Assembly (NCBI RefSeq): GCF_900106595.1
Contig: NZ_FNNC01000006.1
Location: 1 to 64,000, forward strand
DNA length: 64,000 nt
Source of the DNA: Marinococcus luteus
Lineage (GTDB): Bacteria > Bacillota > Bacilli > Bacillales > Marinococcaceae
Reading direction: 5' to 3'
Within the stretch, counting starts at the first letter, position 1, and each line of letters starts with the position of its first letter. This document shows, piece by piece, positions 51,016-59,803 of this stretch. The translations under genes were made by a program, and so were the position numbers. The notes beneath the pieces were generated by a model, which saw only the letters and a list, made by a program, of their open reading frames with translations, did no database searches and was not told the origin of the DNA.

Positions 51016-51864
51016 ATGCTGATAGATGTAAAAAAGGAATGGGAAAAAATCATTGGCCCGTTCGAGAGCGAGCGTCTGACGGGAGGGTTCAGTCATCACA
51101 CCTTTTTAGTTACCCAGGCGTCCGGGCAGTACGTATTGAAAATTGAAAAAGGGAGCGGTGGCTATCTGCGTCGGGAGTATGAAGTTCTGGAACAGCTGCG
51201 CGGCGGATCCTTTCTCCCGGCTCCAGCCGGCTGTCTGGAATCAGAAGGCTATTTTTCATTTATGCAAAGCTATCACCGCGGAGAAAATGTCTCCAAACTG
51301 CCCTCCCACTCTTCCTACTGGCTCGAGGCGTATAAAAAGCTTGCTGTCACGCTTGCTTCTGAGGTGCACAGCCGTTCAGGGCGTATCCGCGAGTATGACC
51401 GGAATGCAGAGCCTCTCAAGCGTGAAATAGATGCTCTCCCTCCAAGGGGCATGCATCATCAGGCTGTTGAAGTTTGGGAAGCACGGACATCTTCAGGGAT
51501 TACATTTGTACATGGAGACGCAGGGCCGCACAATATGATTCTGAACGAAAACCATAGTGCAATCCTGATCGATTGGGAGTGGGCCGGATGGAATGATCCG
51601 ATGATAGACATTAGCTGGGCGTTATGGAACGCAGCCTTCCACGCCCCTGAAAGATACAGCGAACTCCGTCGTGTGTTTTTGGAAACGTATGTAAGTATTC
51701 GTACGATGAACATTACAGATGCCAATATTAAAGCATACAGTCTCGCTGTGATTTACCGAGCGCTTGGCCGGGTAAAACGTTCTCCGGAAGCTATTCAGCG
51801 CCGGTGGATCAAACGGCTGGAATGGACATTGGCCAGCAACTGGGAAAAGGGGGTCGTGCTGTGA
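51016..51864 (+). CDS. Aminoglycoside phosphotransferase-family kinase
   Basis: A 282-residue APH/choline-kinase-like protein. TGGFSHHTFLV near residue 20 is the nucleotide loop, VLKIEKG carries the conserved Lys, HGDAGPHN is the Brenner (catalytic loop) motif with Asp and Asn, and LIDWEWAG holds the metal-binding Asp. The phosphate acceptor is unknown; small molecules such as choline, homoserine or antibiotics are all used by relatives. The stop overlaps the GTG start of the GNAT gene, so the two are translationally coupled. Confidence 0.8.
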   Translation: MLIDVKKEWEKIIGPFESERLTGGFSHHTFLVTQASGQYVLKIEKGSGGYLRREYEVLEQLRGGSFLPAPAGCLESEGYFSFMQSYHRGENVSKLPSHSSYWLEAYKKLAVTLASEVHSRSGRIREYDRNAEPLKREIDALPPRGMHHQAVEVWEARTSSGITFVHGDAGPHNMILNENHSAILIDWEWAGWNDPMIDISWALWNAAFHAPERYSELRRVFLETYVSIRTMNITDANIKAYSLAVIYRALGRVKRSPEAIQRRWIKRLEWTLASNWEKGVVL

Positions 51865-52334
51865 ATATTCAACCTATGAAAGAAATTGACCGGCAGAAGA
51901 AAAAAGATTTTTTTGCGACCTGCTGGGAAACAAATGAGATGCATGTTAATAATCAAACGTATGTACTGCCGGAGCTTGAGGGATTCTGTGTCCAGGAGGA
52001 TGGTGTACTCGCCGCAGCGATTACTTATACATACGAAGGCAGTATCGGTTTAATTGTGTCTCTTGACAGCATAATTGAAAAACAGGGGCACGCGAGCCGT
52101 CTGCTTATGCATACAGAGGAGTATTTAAAAAAAGCGGGGGTGGAGGACCTGAGGGTTGTTATTACAAATGAGAATGAATACGCGCTTCGTTTTTACCGGC
52201 GCCGGGGCTTTCAGCTGGCGAGTGTGCATGTTGATGCCGCGAGGAGAGCCCGGGAGGATAAGCCGTCTATCCCGCTGGTCGGTGTAAACGGAATAACAAT
52301 CCGGGACGAGTGGCATCTGAGAAAATGGTTATAG
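51861..52334 (+). CDS. GNAT family N-acetyltransferase
   Basis: A 157-residue acetyltransferase. The central strand IGLIVSLDSIIEKQGHASRLLMHTEEYLKKAG is a degenerate acetyl-CoA site (motif A with Q-x-x-G-x-A), and NEYALRFYRRRGFQL is the usual C-terminal motif. The start is GTG at 51861, overlapping the kinase stop (GTGA), with GGGGG seven bases upstream. Coupled kinase and acetyltransferase suggest modification of a common small-molecule class, but no substrate can be named. Confidence 0.8.
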   Translation: MNIQPMKEIDRQKKKDFFATCWETNEMHVNNQTYVLPELEGFCVQEDGVLAAAITYTYEGSIGLIVSLDSIIEKQGHASRLLMHTEEYLKKAGVEDLRVVITNENEYALRFYRRRGFQLASVHVDAARRAREDKPSIPLVGVNGITIRDEWHLRKWL

Positions 52335-52338
52335 CATA

Positions 52339-52373
52339 AGAGAGCCGCGCATTATTATGCCGGCTCTCTTTTT
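52339..52373 (+). terminator. Terminator of the kinase-GNAT operon
   Basis: AGAGAGCCG pairs with CGGCTCTCT, with further GC pairing inside, followed by TTTT. It touches the end of the convergent ABC ATPase gene. Confidence 0.8.
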
Positions 52374-53181
52374 AGGATCCAAATATGGGGGAAGCCGCCT
52401 GTTCTTCGCATAAATTATAAGGAAGACAGAGTGGCATTCCGGAACGGGGATCTTTAATAATATCACTTTTGATGCCAAATACTTTTTCGATAATTCCTGC
52501 TTCCATCACTTCGTGAGGCGTGCCGGTCTTTACAACATTACCGTGTTTGATGGCAACAATATGGTGAGCGTAGCGGCTGGCATGGTTCAAATCATGCACG
52601 ACCATCACGATGGTCCGGTGCTCCTGTACGTTCAGTTTTTCAAGGATGTTCAGCACTTCCATCTGATGGGCCATATCAAGAAAGGTGGTAGGCTCATCCA
52701 AAAACAGGGTTTCGGTCTCCTGTGCCAGAGCCATGGCAATCCATGCCCGCTGGCGCTGCCCGCCGGATAAATGATCAATCGGGCGGTTGGCGAATTCGCG
52801 CATGCCGGTGATTTCAATTGCCCAGCCGATCATTTCTTTATCATGGGCTTTTAAGGAACCAAAACCGCGCTGGTGGGGGGCCCGCCCGTACGTTACAAGC
52901 TCCGTAACCGTCAAGCCCTGCGGAGCTTCGGGGTTTTGGGGAAGGATGGCCATCTGTTTGGCGAGTTCTTTTGTTTTTTGGCTGTGGATGGAGCTGCCGT
53001 TTAAGTAAACGATGCCCTTCGAAGGCTTCATCAGCCTCGACAGGGCTTTTAGAATGGTAGACTTTCCGGAACCGTTTGCGCCGACAAGCGCGGTAATTTT
53101 ACCAGAAGGAATCTCAATATTTAAATCGTTTACGATTGTCTGCTGATCATAACCAATATGGAGTTGATCTGTTTCGATCAT
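52372..53181 (-). CDS. Iron-siderophore ABC transporter ATPase (FecE type)
   Basis: A 269-residue ABC ATPase: Walker A GANGSGKST, Q-loop LPQNPEAP, signature LSGGQRQRAW, Walker B TLFLDEPT, H-loop MVVHDLNH. It resembles FecE/YusV, the ATPases that power ferric-siderophore uptake. Last gene of a three-gene minus-strand operon, 29 bases after the second permease gene, under a Fur box at 55325. The gap upstream contains AAAGGA before the ATG at 53181. Confidence 0.88.
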   Translation of the reverse strand: MIETDQLHIGYDQQTIVNDLNIEIPSGKITALVGANGSGKSTILKALSRLMKPSKGIVYLNGSSIHSQKTKELAKQMAILPQNPEAPQGLTVTELVTYGRAPHQRGFGSLKAHDKEMIGWAIEITGMREFANRPIDHLSGGQRQRAWIAMALAQETETLFLDEPTTFLDMAHQMEVLNILEKLNVQEHRTIVMVVHDLNHASRYAHHIVAIKHGNVVKTGTPHEVMEAGIIEKVFGIKSDIIKDPRSGMPLCLPYNLCEEQAASPIFGS

Positions 53182-53210
53182 CGCATAAACATCCTTTCAG
53201 GGTGATAAAG

Positions 53211-54245
53211 TTAGACATTGCTTCTGGCAAGCAGGTATAGGAAATAAGGAGCGCCAATAACGGCCACAACAATCCCCGCGTGAATTTCCGACGGTTGAAT
53301 AATGGTACGGCCGAGCGTGTCCGCAAACAATAGAAGCAGGCCTCCGAGAAGCGCCGAGGCCGGGAGGACAAGCGCATGATTGGGGCCGATCAGCCTCCGT
53401 GCGATATGAGGAGCGATCAGTCCGACAAAGCCGATGCCGCCGCTGACAGAAACAGCCGATGCTGCAAGCGCCACTGAGGCAAAGGTGAGCAAAAGGCGCT
53501 CTTTTTCCACCCTAAGGCCGAGTCCTTTTGCCATCTGTTCGCCGAATGTAAGAGTATCGAGTGCGCGCCACCGGTAATAAATGAAAATCGATAAAATAAT
53601 AAACCAGGGAAGAAACGAATATACGTAAGGCCAGGTGGACCCGTAAATTCTTCCAGCAAGCCATATAGCGACAAAGTCAAACTGCTCCGGCTGCAGACGC
53701 AGCATGAGAACGGTCATCAGTGCATTCAGCCCGGCAGCTACTGCGATGCCGGTCAGTATCATTCTCATCGGAACGAGTCCGAGCTGCCGGTCGTAGGCCA
53801 GAATATAAATTAATGCTGCAGCGAGCAGGCCGCCAAAAAGGGCGAATACCGGAAGTAAATACGGAGAAGCGGCGTCAATCGAGCTGAAAAACGAAATATA
53901 TAAAACTACAAACAAACCGGCGCCGGTAGTAATGCCGAGAATACCCGGATCGGCGAGACTGTTACGGGAGATTCCCTGGAGCACGCATCCTGAAACGGCA
54001 AGAGCAGCTCCGACAAGAAGAGCGATAACGATCCGGGGCAGGCGGAACTGAAATAGTACGAGATTCTGGTTACTGTCACCAAACCCGAAGAGCGTCTTTA
54101 ACACTTCCAACGGACCCAGCGGGGTAATTCCGGAATTCATGCTGAACAGCAGCACGATAAATATTAGAATGGCGAGGGAGCTGAAGACGGAAATTCGCCG
54201 TCTGCGGCGTTTGCGTTCCCATTCGCCGGAAAATATAGAATGCAT
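53211..54245 (-). CDS. Iron-siderophore ABC permease (FecCD family), second subunit
   Basis: A 344-residue permease with about nine or ten membrane segments of the FecCD/BtuC family. RLPRIVIALLVGAALAVSG and GIGFVGLIAPHIARRL, containing the Gly-rich loop that contacts the ATPase, are diagnostic. It pairs with the permease at 54246 as a heterodimer. The two genes directly abut: the stop of the first and start of the second are adjacent. Likely cargo is a ferric hydroxamate, citrate or similar siderophore; it cannot be specified from the permeases. Confidence 0.88.
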   Translation of the reverse strand: MHSIFSGEWERKRRRRRISVFSSLAILIFIVLLFSMNSGITPLGPLEVLKTLFGFGDSNQNLVLFQFRLPRIVIALLVGAALAVSGCVLQGISRNSLADPGILGITTGAGLFVVLYISFFSSIDAASPYLLPVFALFGGLLAAALIYILAYDRQLGLVPMRMILTGIAVAAGLNALMTVLMLRLQPEQFDFVAIWLAGRIYGSTWPYVYSFLPWFIILSIFIYYRWRALDTLTFGEQMAKGLGLRVEKERLLLTFASVALAASAVSVSGGIGFVGLIAPHIARRLIGPNHALVLPASALLGGLLLLFADTLGRTIIQPSEIHAGIVVAVIGAPYFLYLLARSNV

Positions 54246-55286
54246 TTAAAGCTCCCTCCTCTCGCGGCGCGCAATGTATAAAAAGAACGGCACACCGATA
54301 AGCGCGAATAAAGAGCCGAGAGGGGTTTCATATGGCGGATTAATAATCCGGGCACCGATATCGGCAAGCGACATAAAGATCCCGCCCACCACGATAGAGC
54401 ACGGAATGATAGCCCGGTAGTCGACCCCCACGAAAAACCGGACTACGTGAGGGATAACGAGGCCGACAAATCCGATAGGGCCTGCAATGGATACGGCAAT
54501 GCCGGCGAGAAATAAAACGGCAAGTGTGCAGAGTAGTTTTATCAGGCCGACACGCTGCCCAAGACCCGAAGCGATATCATCCCCAAGACTTAAAATAGTG
54601 ACAGACCTCGACAGGGCGACCGCAAATACAAGCGCTCCCCCCATCCACGGGAGGGCTGGCAGCAGCTGTTCCCACCGGACGCCGGACAAACCGCCGGCAT
54701 ACCAAAAAGCAATATCCTGGCTGAGATCAAAGTGAATGGCAATGCCTTCACTTAACGCAGTGAACAGAGCGTTAATCGCCGCCCCGGCAAGCACCATGCG
54801 AAGAGGTGTCAGGCCGATGCGTGAAAGCGAAGCAATACCAAAAATCAGCCCCATGCTGATCGCCGCCCCTAAAAAAGAAAAGACTATCAACAGGTTATAA
54901 GAGAGCCCCGGCAGAAACGCAAAACAGACTGCCACCATAAAAATCGAACCTGCATTGATGCCGAGAATCCCGGATTCGGCCAATGGATTTCTTGTCATTC
55001 CCTGCATAATGGCTCCGGCTACGGCGAAGCAGGCGCCGACAATAATATCTGCGATAGCCCGGGGGAGACGAAGCTCGCGGATAACTACGTGATCATTCAA
55101 GGAAGCGTCATAGTGAAACAATGCGTTCCAAACAGTACCAATCTCCACGTCTGCGGCACCGACAGAAATCGAAAGCAAAAAAATAAATCCAAGTATAGGA
55201 AGGCCGGCAATAAACATTAGTACAGCTATTACAGGACGTGAAGTAATATCGTCTTTATAGCTGGAAGGTTCCGTTTGTTGACGCAT
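54246..55286 (-). CDS. Iron-siderophore ABC permease (FecCD family), first subunit
   Basis: A 346-residue FecCD-type permease. RLPRAIADIIVGACFAVAG and GPIGFVGLVIPHVVRFFVG are the family landmarks, with multiple hydrophobic segments. First gene of the operon, with AAAGAGGATATAAC ahead of the ATG at 55286 and a perfect Fur box 38 bases upstream. No substrate-binding lipoprotein gene is beside it, so the binding protein must be encoded elsewhere or the system borrows one. Confidence 0.88.
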   Translation of the reverse strand: MRQQTEPSSYKDDITSRPVIAVLMFIAGLPILGFIFLLSISVGAADVEIGTVWNALFHYDASLNDHVVIRELRLPRAIADIIVGACFAVAGAIMQGMTRNPLAESGILGINAGSIFMVAVCFAFLPGLSYNLLIVFSFLGAAISMGLIFGIASLSRIGLTPLRMVLAGAAINALFTALSEGIAIHFDLSQDIAFWYAGGLSGVRWEQLLPALPWMGGALVFAVALSRSVTILSLGDDIASGLGQRVGLIKLLCTLAVLFLAGIAVSIAGPIGFVGLVIPHVVRFFVGVDYRAIIPCSIVVGGIFMSLADIGARIINPPYETPLGSLFALIGVPFFLYIARRERREL

Positions 55287-55324
55287 GTTATATCCTCTTT
55301 CAACATTAAAAAATCATTCATCAG

Positions 55325-55339
55325 TGATAATCATTATCA
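55325..55339. promoter_or_regulatory. Fur box controlling the iron transporter operon
   Basis: TGATAATCATTATCA is a perfect 7-1-7 Fur box. It predicts repression of the FecCD-FecCD-FecE operon when iron is sufficient. Confidence 0.9.
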
Positions 55340-55406
55340 ATCAATTTTTATCATATCAGTTGAATTTCTTTCTGTCCATGTTTTCCTGTATAAGCAGCGG
55401 AAATTA

Positions 55407-55446
55407 TAAAAATCCGGTCTTTTCCGAATAGGGAAAAGCCGGATTT
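55407..55446 (-). terminator. Terminator of the LacI-type regulator gene
   Basis: AAATCCGG.CTTTTCC pairs with GGAAAAGCCGGATTT with one bulged base; a T-rich tail follows on the minus strand. Confidence 0.7.
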
Positions 55447-55459
55447 GTTTTATTATTTT

Positions 55460-56452
55460 TCAGGTGGTGTCGCCTTTAATCAATTGCACGTCGAGCACAA
55501 TGTTTTGATTATGTTTTCCATCTGCCTGCCGTTCAATATTACTGATTAAGGAAAATGCAAGCGCTTCTCCCAATTTATCGAGTGGCTGCTGAATGGTCGT
55601 CAGCCTGGGTGTCTGCAGCATACGGGTAAAGCTGTGGTTATCATAGCCGATAATTTTCAGTTCCTCCGGCACACGAATATGATGCCTGGAGGCGTAGACA
55701 TATAACGCGTACGCGAGCAGGTCATTACTGCAGAATATGCCGTCATAGTTTTCAAGAACAGCACTGATGTGTTCTTCAATAAATTTATAATTATCTTCAA
55801 AGGTCGCTTCAATATAGGCTCCCTCGAGACTCATGTAAGAGATGCCTGCCTTCATAGCTGTTAATTCAAAGGCGTCCTTGCGCCGGTTGGCAAGCAGGTC
55901 ATATTCGAGAGGCCCCGAAATATGAAGGATTTTTTTGCATCCGCCCTCAATCAGGTGTTTGGTGGCAATCTCTCCGCCCTGATAGTTATCGCTGGCCACA
56001 TAAGGAATAGAAGGGGAAATTACGCGGTCAAAAGAGATGACCGGCATTTCTTCATGTTCATATTTTTCGGTAGACAATGTATGGCTGCATACAATAATAC
56101 CGTCCGCGCGGTTCTGACGAAGCATATTTATATAATTGGCTTCCTTTTCGGCATCGTGCACAGAGTTACAGATGATGATTTTGTAATGCCGGGCATTTGC
56201 GTAAGCTTCAATTTCATTAATCAGTTCAGAAAAGAAAGGGTGGGCCAGGTCAGGCACAATTACGCCGATTAACCCGGAACGGCTGCGCTGAAGTGAGCGG
56301 GCAATCTGATTCGGCTGATAATCGAGCTCCTGCATAGCTTTTTCCACCCGGCTTCTTGTCTCTTTTCCGATATAGCCCCGATTATTCATGACTCTTGAAA
56401 CAGTAGTTACGGAAACCCCGGATAATTTCGCGACATCTTTGATACTGGACAT
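55460..56452 (-). CDS. LacI family transcriptional regulator
   Basis: A 330-residue LacI/GalR regulator: N-terminal helix-turn-helix (SIKDVAKLSGVSVTTVSRVMNN) and a periplasmic-binding-protein-like effector domain. It is divergent from the sugar ABC transporter and glycosidase operon and most likely represses it, with the imported sugar or its breakdown product as inducer. GTG at 56458 is in frame two codons earlier; the ATG at 56452 gives the usual family start, and both are within reach of AAGGAG. Three CG-centred pseudo-palindromes occur in the divergent region. Confidence 0.85.
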   Translation of the reverse strand: MSSIKDVAKLSGVSVTTVSRVMNNRGYIGKETRSRVEKAMQELDYQPNQIARSLQRSRSGLIGVIVPDLAHPFFSELINEIEAYANARHYKIIICNSVHDAEKEANYINMLRQNRADGIIVCSHTLSTEKYEHEEMPVISFDRVISPSIPYVASDNYQGGEIATKHLIEGGCKKILHISGPLEYDLLANRRKDAFELTAMKAGISYMSLEGAYIEATFEDNYKFIEEHISAVLENYDGIFCSNDLLAYALYVYASRHHIRVPEELKIIGYDNHSFTRMLQTPRLTTIQQPLDKLGEALAFSLISNIERQADGKHNQNIVLDVQLIKGDTT

Positions 56453-56523
56453 AGGCACTTTCTCTCCTTCTGGCAGGCAATCTTCTATTTTTATTATAAC
56501 TCATTTCTTAGGCGGACAATTTA

Positions 56524-56537
56524 TGAAAACGTTAACT
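56524..56537. promoter_or_regulatory. LacI-family operator/cre-like site 1
   Basis: TGAAAACGTTAACT matches the cre consensus TGWNANCGNTNWCA except at the last position. It is nearest the regulator gene, so could serve autoregulation. Confidence 0.5.
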
Positions 56538-56632
56538 TATACTATGTGATTAAATAATCCATGAAAAATGCTTATTTGTAAAGCTTTTATTGAAGACGAA
56601 AGTAGAAATTAAGAATAATGTGACTATTTTTA

Positions 56633-56647
56633 TGAAAACGTTTGACA
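56633..56647. promoter_or_regulatory. LacI-family operator-like site 2
   Basis: TGAAAACGTTTGACA, a CG-centred pseudo-palindrome, overlaps the -35 box of the operon promoter, a repressor position. It has one extra base relative to a strict cre. Confidence 0.5.
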
Positions 56648-56669
56648 TATATTTTTAAATACGTATAAT
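56642..56669 (+). promoter_or_regulatory. Sigma-A promoter of the sugar operon
   Basis: TTGACA, 16 bases, TATAAT: both hexamers match the consensus fully. It drives the operon starting at 56719. Confidence 0.8.
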
Positions 56670-56675
56670 GCAATT

Positions 56676-56689
56676 TGAAAGCACTTACA
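56676..56689 (+). promoter_or_regulatory. cre/operator-like site 3, downstream of the promoter
   Basis: TGAAAGCACTTACA matches the cre consensus except for A in place of G at the centre. At about the transcription start it could act as a CcpA or LacI road-block. Confidence 0.45.
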
Positions 56690-56718
56690 AAAAATGAATG
56701 CATAAGGGAGTGTGCACC

Positions 56719-57993
56719 GTGAAAAAACCTGCCCTCTGTTTAATCGCTTTTTCAGCTTTAGGTCTTGGCGGATGCTCGTTTGAATCGTTTGGAGCAGATG
56801 ATAATCGTACAGAAATAGAAATCATGACAGGAAAAGTAGAAATTAACGATGCTTTTGAGGAACTGGCCAGAAAATACGAAGAAGAGAATCCAGATGTGAA
56901 AATTCAGATTACGAGCGTAGGCGGGGGTTCAGACTACCTTGGCACGCTGAAATCGCGTTTTTCTTCGGGAGACGCCCCGGACGTATTTAGTGTAGCAGGA
57001 CCCAGGGAGCTGCAGCAGTTTGATCAGTATGTGAAAGATTTATCGGACACAGAGTCAGCCGAAACAGCTCTTGACGGCTCCCTCGAGCAGGTAAGTGAAG
57101 GGGACGAAGTGTACGGGCTGCCTTTCAATTATGAAGGGTATGGATTGATTTATAACAAGCGGATTTTTGAAGAGGCAGGAGTTAATGCTGACGAGATTCA
57201 GTCATATGAAGATTTAGAAGCAGCGGTGCAGACAATGGACAGCCAGAAGGAGGAGCTGGGTATCGACGGAGTATTCGCTTTTCCGGGAAAAGAATCCTGG
57301 GTCATTGGCGGCGATCTGGGCAACGCGTACCTGTCCCCCGAGTTTGATGAAAGCGGTACAAAAGCATATGAGGCAGAAACCGTAGATTTCGAGCGCGAAA
57401 ATGAGTATCAGCGGATGTTTGATCTTCAGGCGGATTATTCAATTACTCCGGTTCTCAGCATGACCTATGCCCAGCAGGTGGAGGAATATTTTGCCCAGGG
57501 CGATACCGCGATTATCCAGCAGGGCAACTGGGTGTACCCGTCGCTTGCCCAGGCAGATGAAGAGTTTGCCAACGAAGATATAGGGATGATGCCGATTCCA
57601 GTCGAAGGGCACGAAGGAGAAATACCGGTCGGCGTTCCGAACTATTGGGCAGTAAATGAGGATAATGATGATGAAAGCATTCAGGAAGCAGAGGCATTTC
57701 TGGACTGGATGAACAATTCTGAGACCGGCAAGGACGCTGTGATGAATGACTTTAACTTTGTGCCGGCCTATGAAGATTACGATACATCGCAAATTTCTGA
57801 TCCATTGTCCCAGCAGGTTAATGAAAGCATCGAAAACGATGAAACGCTGAACTGGATTAAGCTAAGCTTCCCAAATGCATGGGATGGTTTCCTCGGCTCT
57901 CAAATGCAGCGCTATTTGAGCGGTGATTATACGTGGGACGAAGCAATAGAAGCCTCGAAGGAAGAATGGAAGGAAGAACGTGCCACGGAGTAG
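56719..57993 (+). CDS. Sugar ABC transporter substrate-binding lipoprotein
   Basis: A 424-residue family 1 extracellular solute-binding protein. The signal peptide ends in the lipobox LGGC (Cys near residue 20), followed by an acidic mature protein with EIEIMTGKVEINDAFEELARKYEE and NYEGYGLIYNKRIFEEAGV, typical of maltose/multiple-sugar-type binders. Upstream in-frame ATG 56698 would lengthen the signal sequence; AAGGGAG eight bases before GTG 56719 fixes the start. First gene of the sugar operon. Cargo is inferred from the two downstream glycosidases as a sucrose-type or gluco-/fructo-oligosaccharide. Confidence 0.88.
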   Translation: MKKPALCLIAFSALGLGGCSFESFGADDNRTEIEIMTGKVEINDAFEELARKYEEENPDVKIQITSVGGGSDYLGTLKSRFSSGDAPDVFSVAGPRELQQFDQYVKDLSDTESAETALDGSLEQVSEGDEVYGLPFNYEGYGLIYNKRIFEEAGVNADEIQSYEDLEAAVQTMDSQKEELGIDGVFAFPGKESWVIGGDLGNAYLSPEFDESGTKAYEAETVDFERENEYQRMFDLQADYSITPVLSMTYAQQVEEYFAQGDTAIIQQGNWVYPSLAQADEEFANEDIGMMPIPVEGHEGEIPVGVPNYWAVNEDNDDESIQEAEAFLDWMNNSETGKDAVMNDFNFVPAYEDYDTSQISDPLSQQVNESIENDETLNWIKLSFPNAWDGFLGSQMQRYLSGDYTWDEAIEASKEEWKEERATE

Positions 57994-58064
57994 ACGGCAG
58001 AAAGCCGGATCTTCAATAAAGAATACAGCTCAGGCACATTTCAAGCAATGTCAGGAGGAGTACG

Positions 58065-58925
58065 ATGAATGATCGCAGTTTAGCATATTGGTTATTTTTA
58101 GCCCCGGTACTGATTGCTCTGGGAGCAGTGGTAATTGTTCCGTTCTTATACGGATTCGGCTTGTCCTTTACCAACTGGAACGGGGTGTCCATCAGCAGCT
58201 TTGTCGGACTGGAAAACTACATCAGCCTGTTCCAGGACGGTGAATTTCGCAACGCCTTTTGGTTCACACTTTTATTTGCTGTCGCGACAGTGATACTACT
58301 GAATGTTTTTGGTCTCGGCCTTGCTTTGCTGGTGACCAGAAGTTTAAAAAGCAGCAATCTGCTTAGAACCGTTTTCTTTATGCCAAATCTGATCGGCGGA
58401 TTGATTCTTGGCTTTATCTGGCAGTTTATTTTTGTGAACGTGTTCAGTGAAGTAGGCACAGCCTTAAACATTGAAGCGATGCAGGGATGGCTGTCCACAA
58501 CTGCAACCGGCTTTTGGGGGCTTGTGATTCTGACCGCCTGGCAGATGTCCGGCTATATCATGGTTATCTATATTGCTTATCTGCAGAGCATCCCCGGTGA
58601 TTTGATTGAAGCTTCAAAAATTGACGGTGCAGGGGCTTTTGAGCGTTTTAAAAGTATTTTGTTCCCTCTGCTCGCCCCAGCCTTTACGGTCAGCATGTTT
58701 TTAACGCTTTCGACCGGCTTTAAGCTTTACGATCAAAATTTGTCACTGACAAATGGCGGTCCGTTCGATTCGACCCAGATGCTTGCCATGGATATTGTGC
58801 GGACGGCTTTCGTGGAAAACGATATGGCTTACGCTCAGGGGAAAGCAGTTATTTTCTTTATCATTGTGACGGCGATTGCACTCGCCCAGGTTTACTACAA
58901 CAAACGCCGGGAGGTTGAAATGTAA
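58065..58925 (+). CDS. Sugar ABC transporter permease, MalF type
   Basis: A 286-residue permease with six membrane segments. The EAA-like loop that contacts the ATPase reads EASKIDGAGAFERFKSILFPLL. The N-terminal SLAYWLFLAPVLIALG start and length are typical of the smaller MalF/UgpA group. AGGAGGAG precedes the ATG at 58065. It overlaps the next permease gene by one base. No dedicated ATPase gene is in the operon, so a shared MsmX-type ATPase is probably used, as is usual in Bacillus. Confidence 0.88.
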   Translation: MNDRSLAYWLFLAPVLIALGAVVIVPFLYGFGLSFTNWNGVSISSFVGLENYISLFQDGEFRNAFWFTLLFAVATVILLNVFGLGLALLVTRSLKSSNLLRTVFFMPNLIGGLILGFIWQFIFVNVFSEVGTALNIEAMQGWLSTTATGFWGLVILTAWQMSGYIMVIYIAYLQSIPGDLIEASKIDGAGAFERFKSILFPLLAPAFTVSMFLTLSTGFKLYDQNLSLTNGGPFDSTQMLAMDIVRTAFVENDMAYAQGKAVIFFIIVTAIALAQVYYNKRREVEM

Positions 58926-59752
58926 TGAGTATGTCCAAAGCCGAAAAACGCAGACTGGTACCGCTCGAAATTGCAGGGATAGTCCTCGGAATACTTTGGT
59001 TGATCCCTTTTTATCTGATGCTTACCAACGCTTTTAAAACGCCGGACGGAATTTTTGAAAGCGTGATGGCTCTGCCCGGCACCTTTGTATGGCAGAATTT
59101 CGTTACCGCCTTTCAGGAGCTCGACTTTCTCAAATCCTTATTTAATTCTGTTATGATTACGGGTGTGAGTATCGCTGTTATCATCATATTTTCTTCGATG
59201 GCCGCCTACGCTCTCGCCCGGAATCCGAGCAGGCTGAGTACGACACTGCTGTTTGTATTCGTTGCTGCTATGCTTATTCCGTTTCAGTCCGTGATGATTC
59301 CGCTCACGTCGATCTTTGGCCAGTTAAACATGATGAACGGGGCCGGCCTGATCTTCATGTATCTTGGCTTCAGCTCGAGTCTGGCGATATTTTTATACCA
59401 CGGGGCGCTCAAAAGCATTCCAAAATCGATGGATGAAGCAGCAATTATTGACGGAGCGAATCGCTTTCAAATGTTTTGGTTTGTTATCTTTCCATTGCTA
59501 AAGCCGATTACAGTGACTGTTGCCATTTTGAATGTCATCTTTATCTGGAACGACTATCTGCTGCCGTCATTAGTGCTCGGGGAGGCTAATGCAACGATCC
59601 CGCTGAAAATGTTCTATTTCTTCGGGCAGTACACGACGCAGTGGCATCTAGCGCTTGCCGGCCTTGTGCTTGCGGTGCTTCCGGTTATTATTTTCTATTT
59701 TATCGCTCAAAAACAAATTATCGAAGGGGTCTCGGAAGGAGCGGTAAAATAA
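58925..59752 (+). CDS. Sugar ABC transporter permease, MalG type
   Basis: A 275-residue permease with six membrane segments; the EAA loop reads DEAAIIDGANRFQMFWFVIFPLLKP. IWNDYLLPSLVL and IIEGVSEGAVK at the C-terminus are MalG/UgpE-like hallmarks. It is coupled to the upstream permease through the TAATG overlap. With that protein it forms the membrane channel for the sugar bound by the lipoprotein at 56719. Confidence 0.9.
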   Translation: MSMSKAEKRRLVPLEIAGIVLGILWLIPFYLMLTNAFKTPDGIFESVMALPGTFVWQNFVTAFQELDFLKSLFNSVMITGVSIAVIIIFSSMAAYALARNPSRLSTTLLFVFVAAMLIPFQSVMIPLTSIFGQLNMMNGAGLIFMYLGFSSSLAIFLYHGALKSIPKSMDEAAIIDGANRFQMFWFVIFPLLKPITVTVAILNVIFIWNDYLLPSLVLGEANATIPLKMFYFFGQYTTQWHLALAGLVLAVLPVIIFYFIAQKQIIEGVSEGAVK

Positions 59753-59803
59753 GCTGCTGCGCCTTCCTGCCGGAATTTTACAAACACAGGAGGCATCTGA
59801 ACA

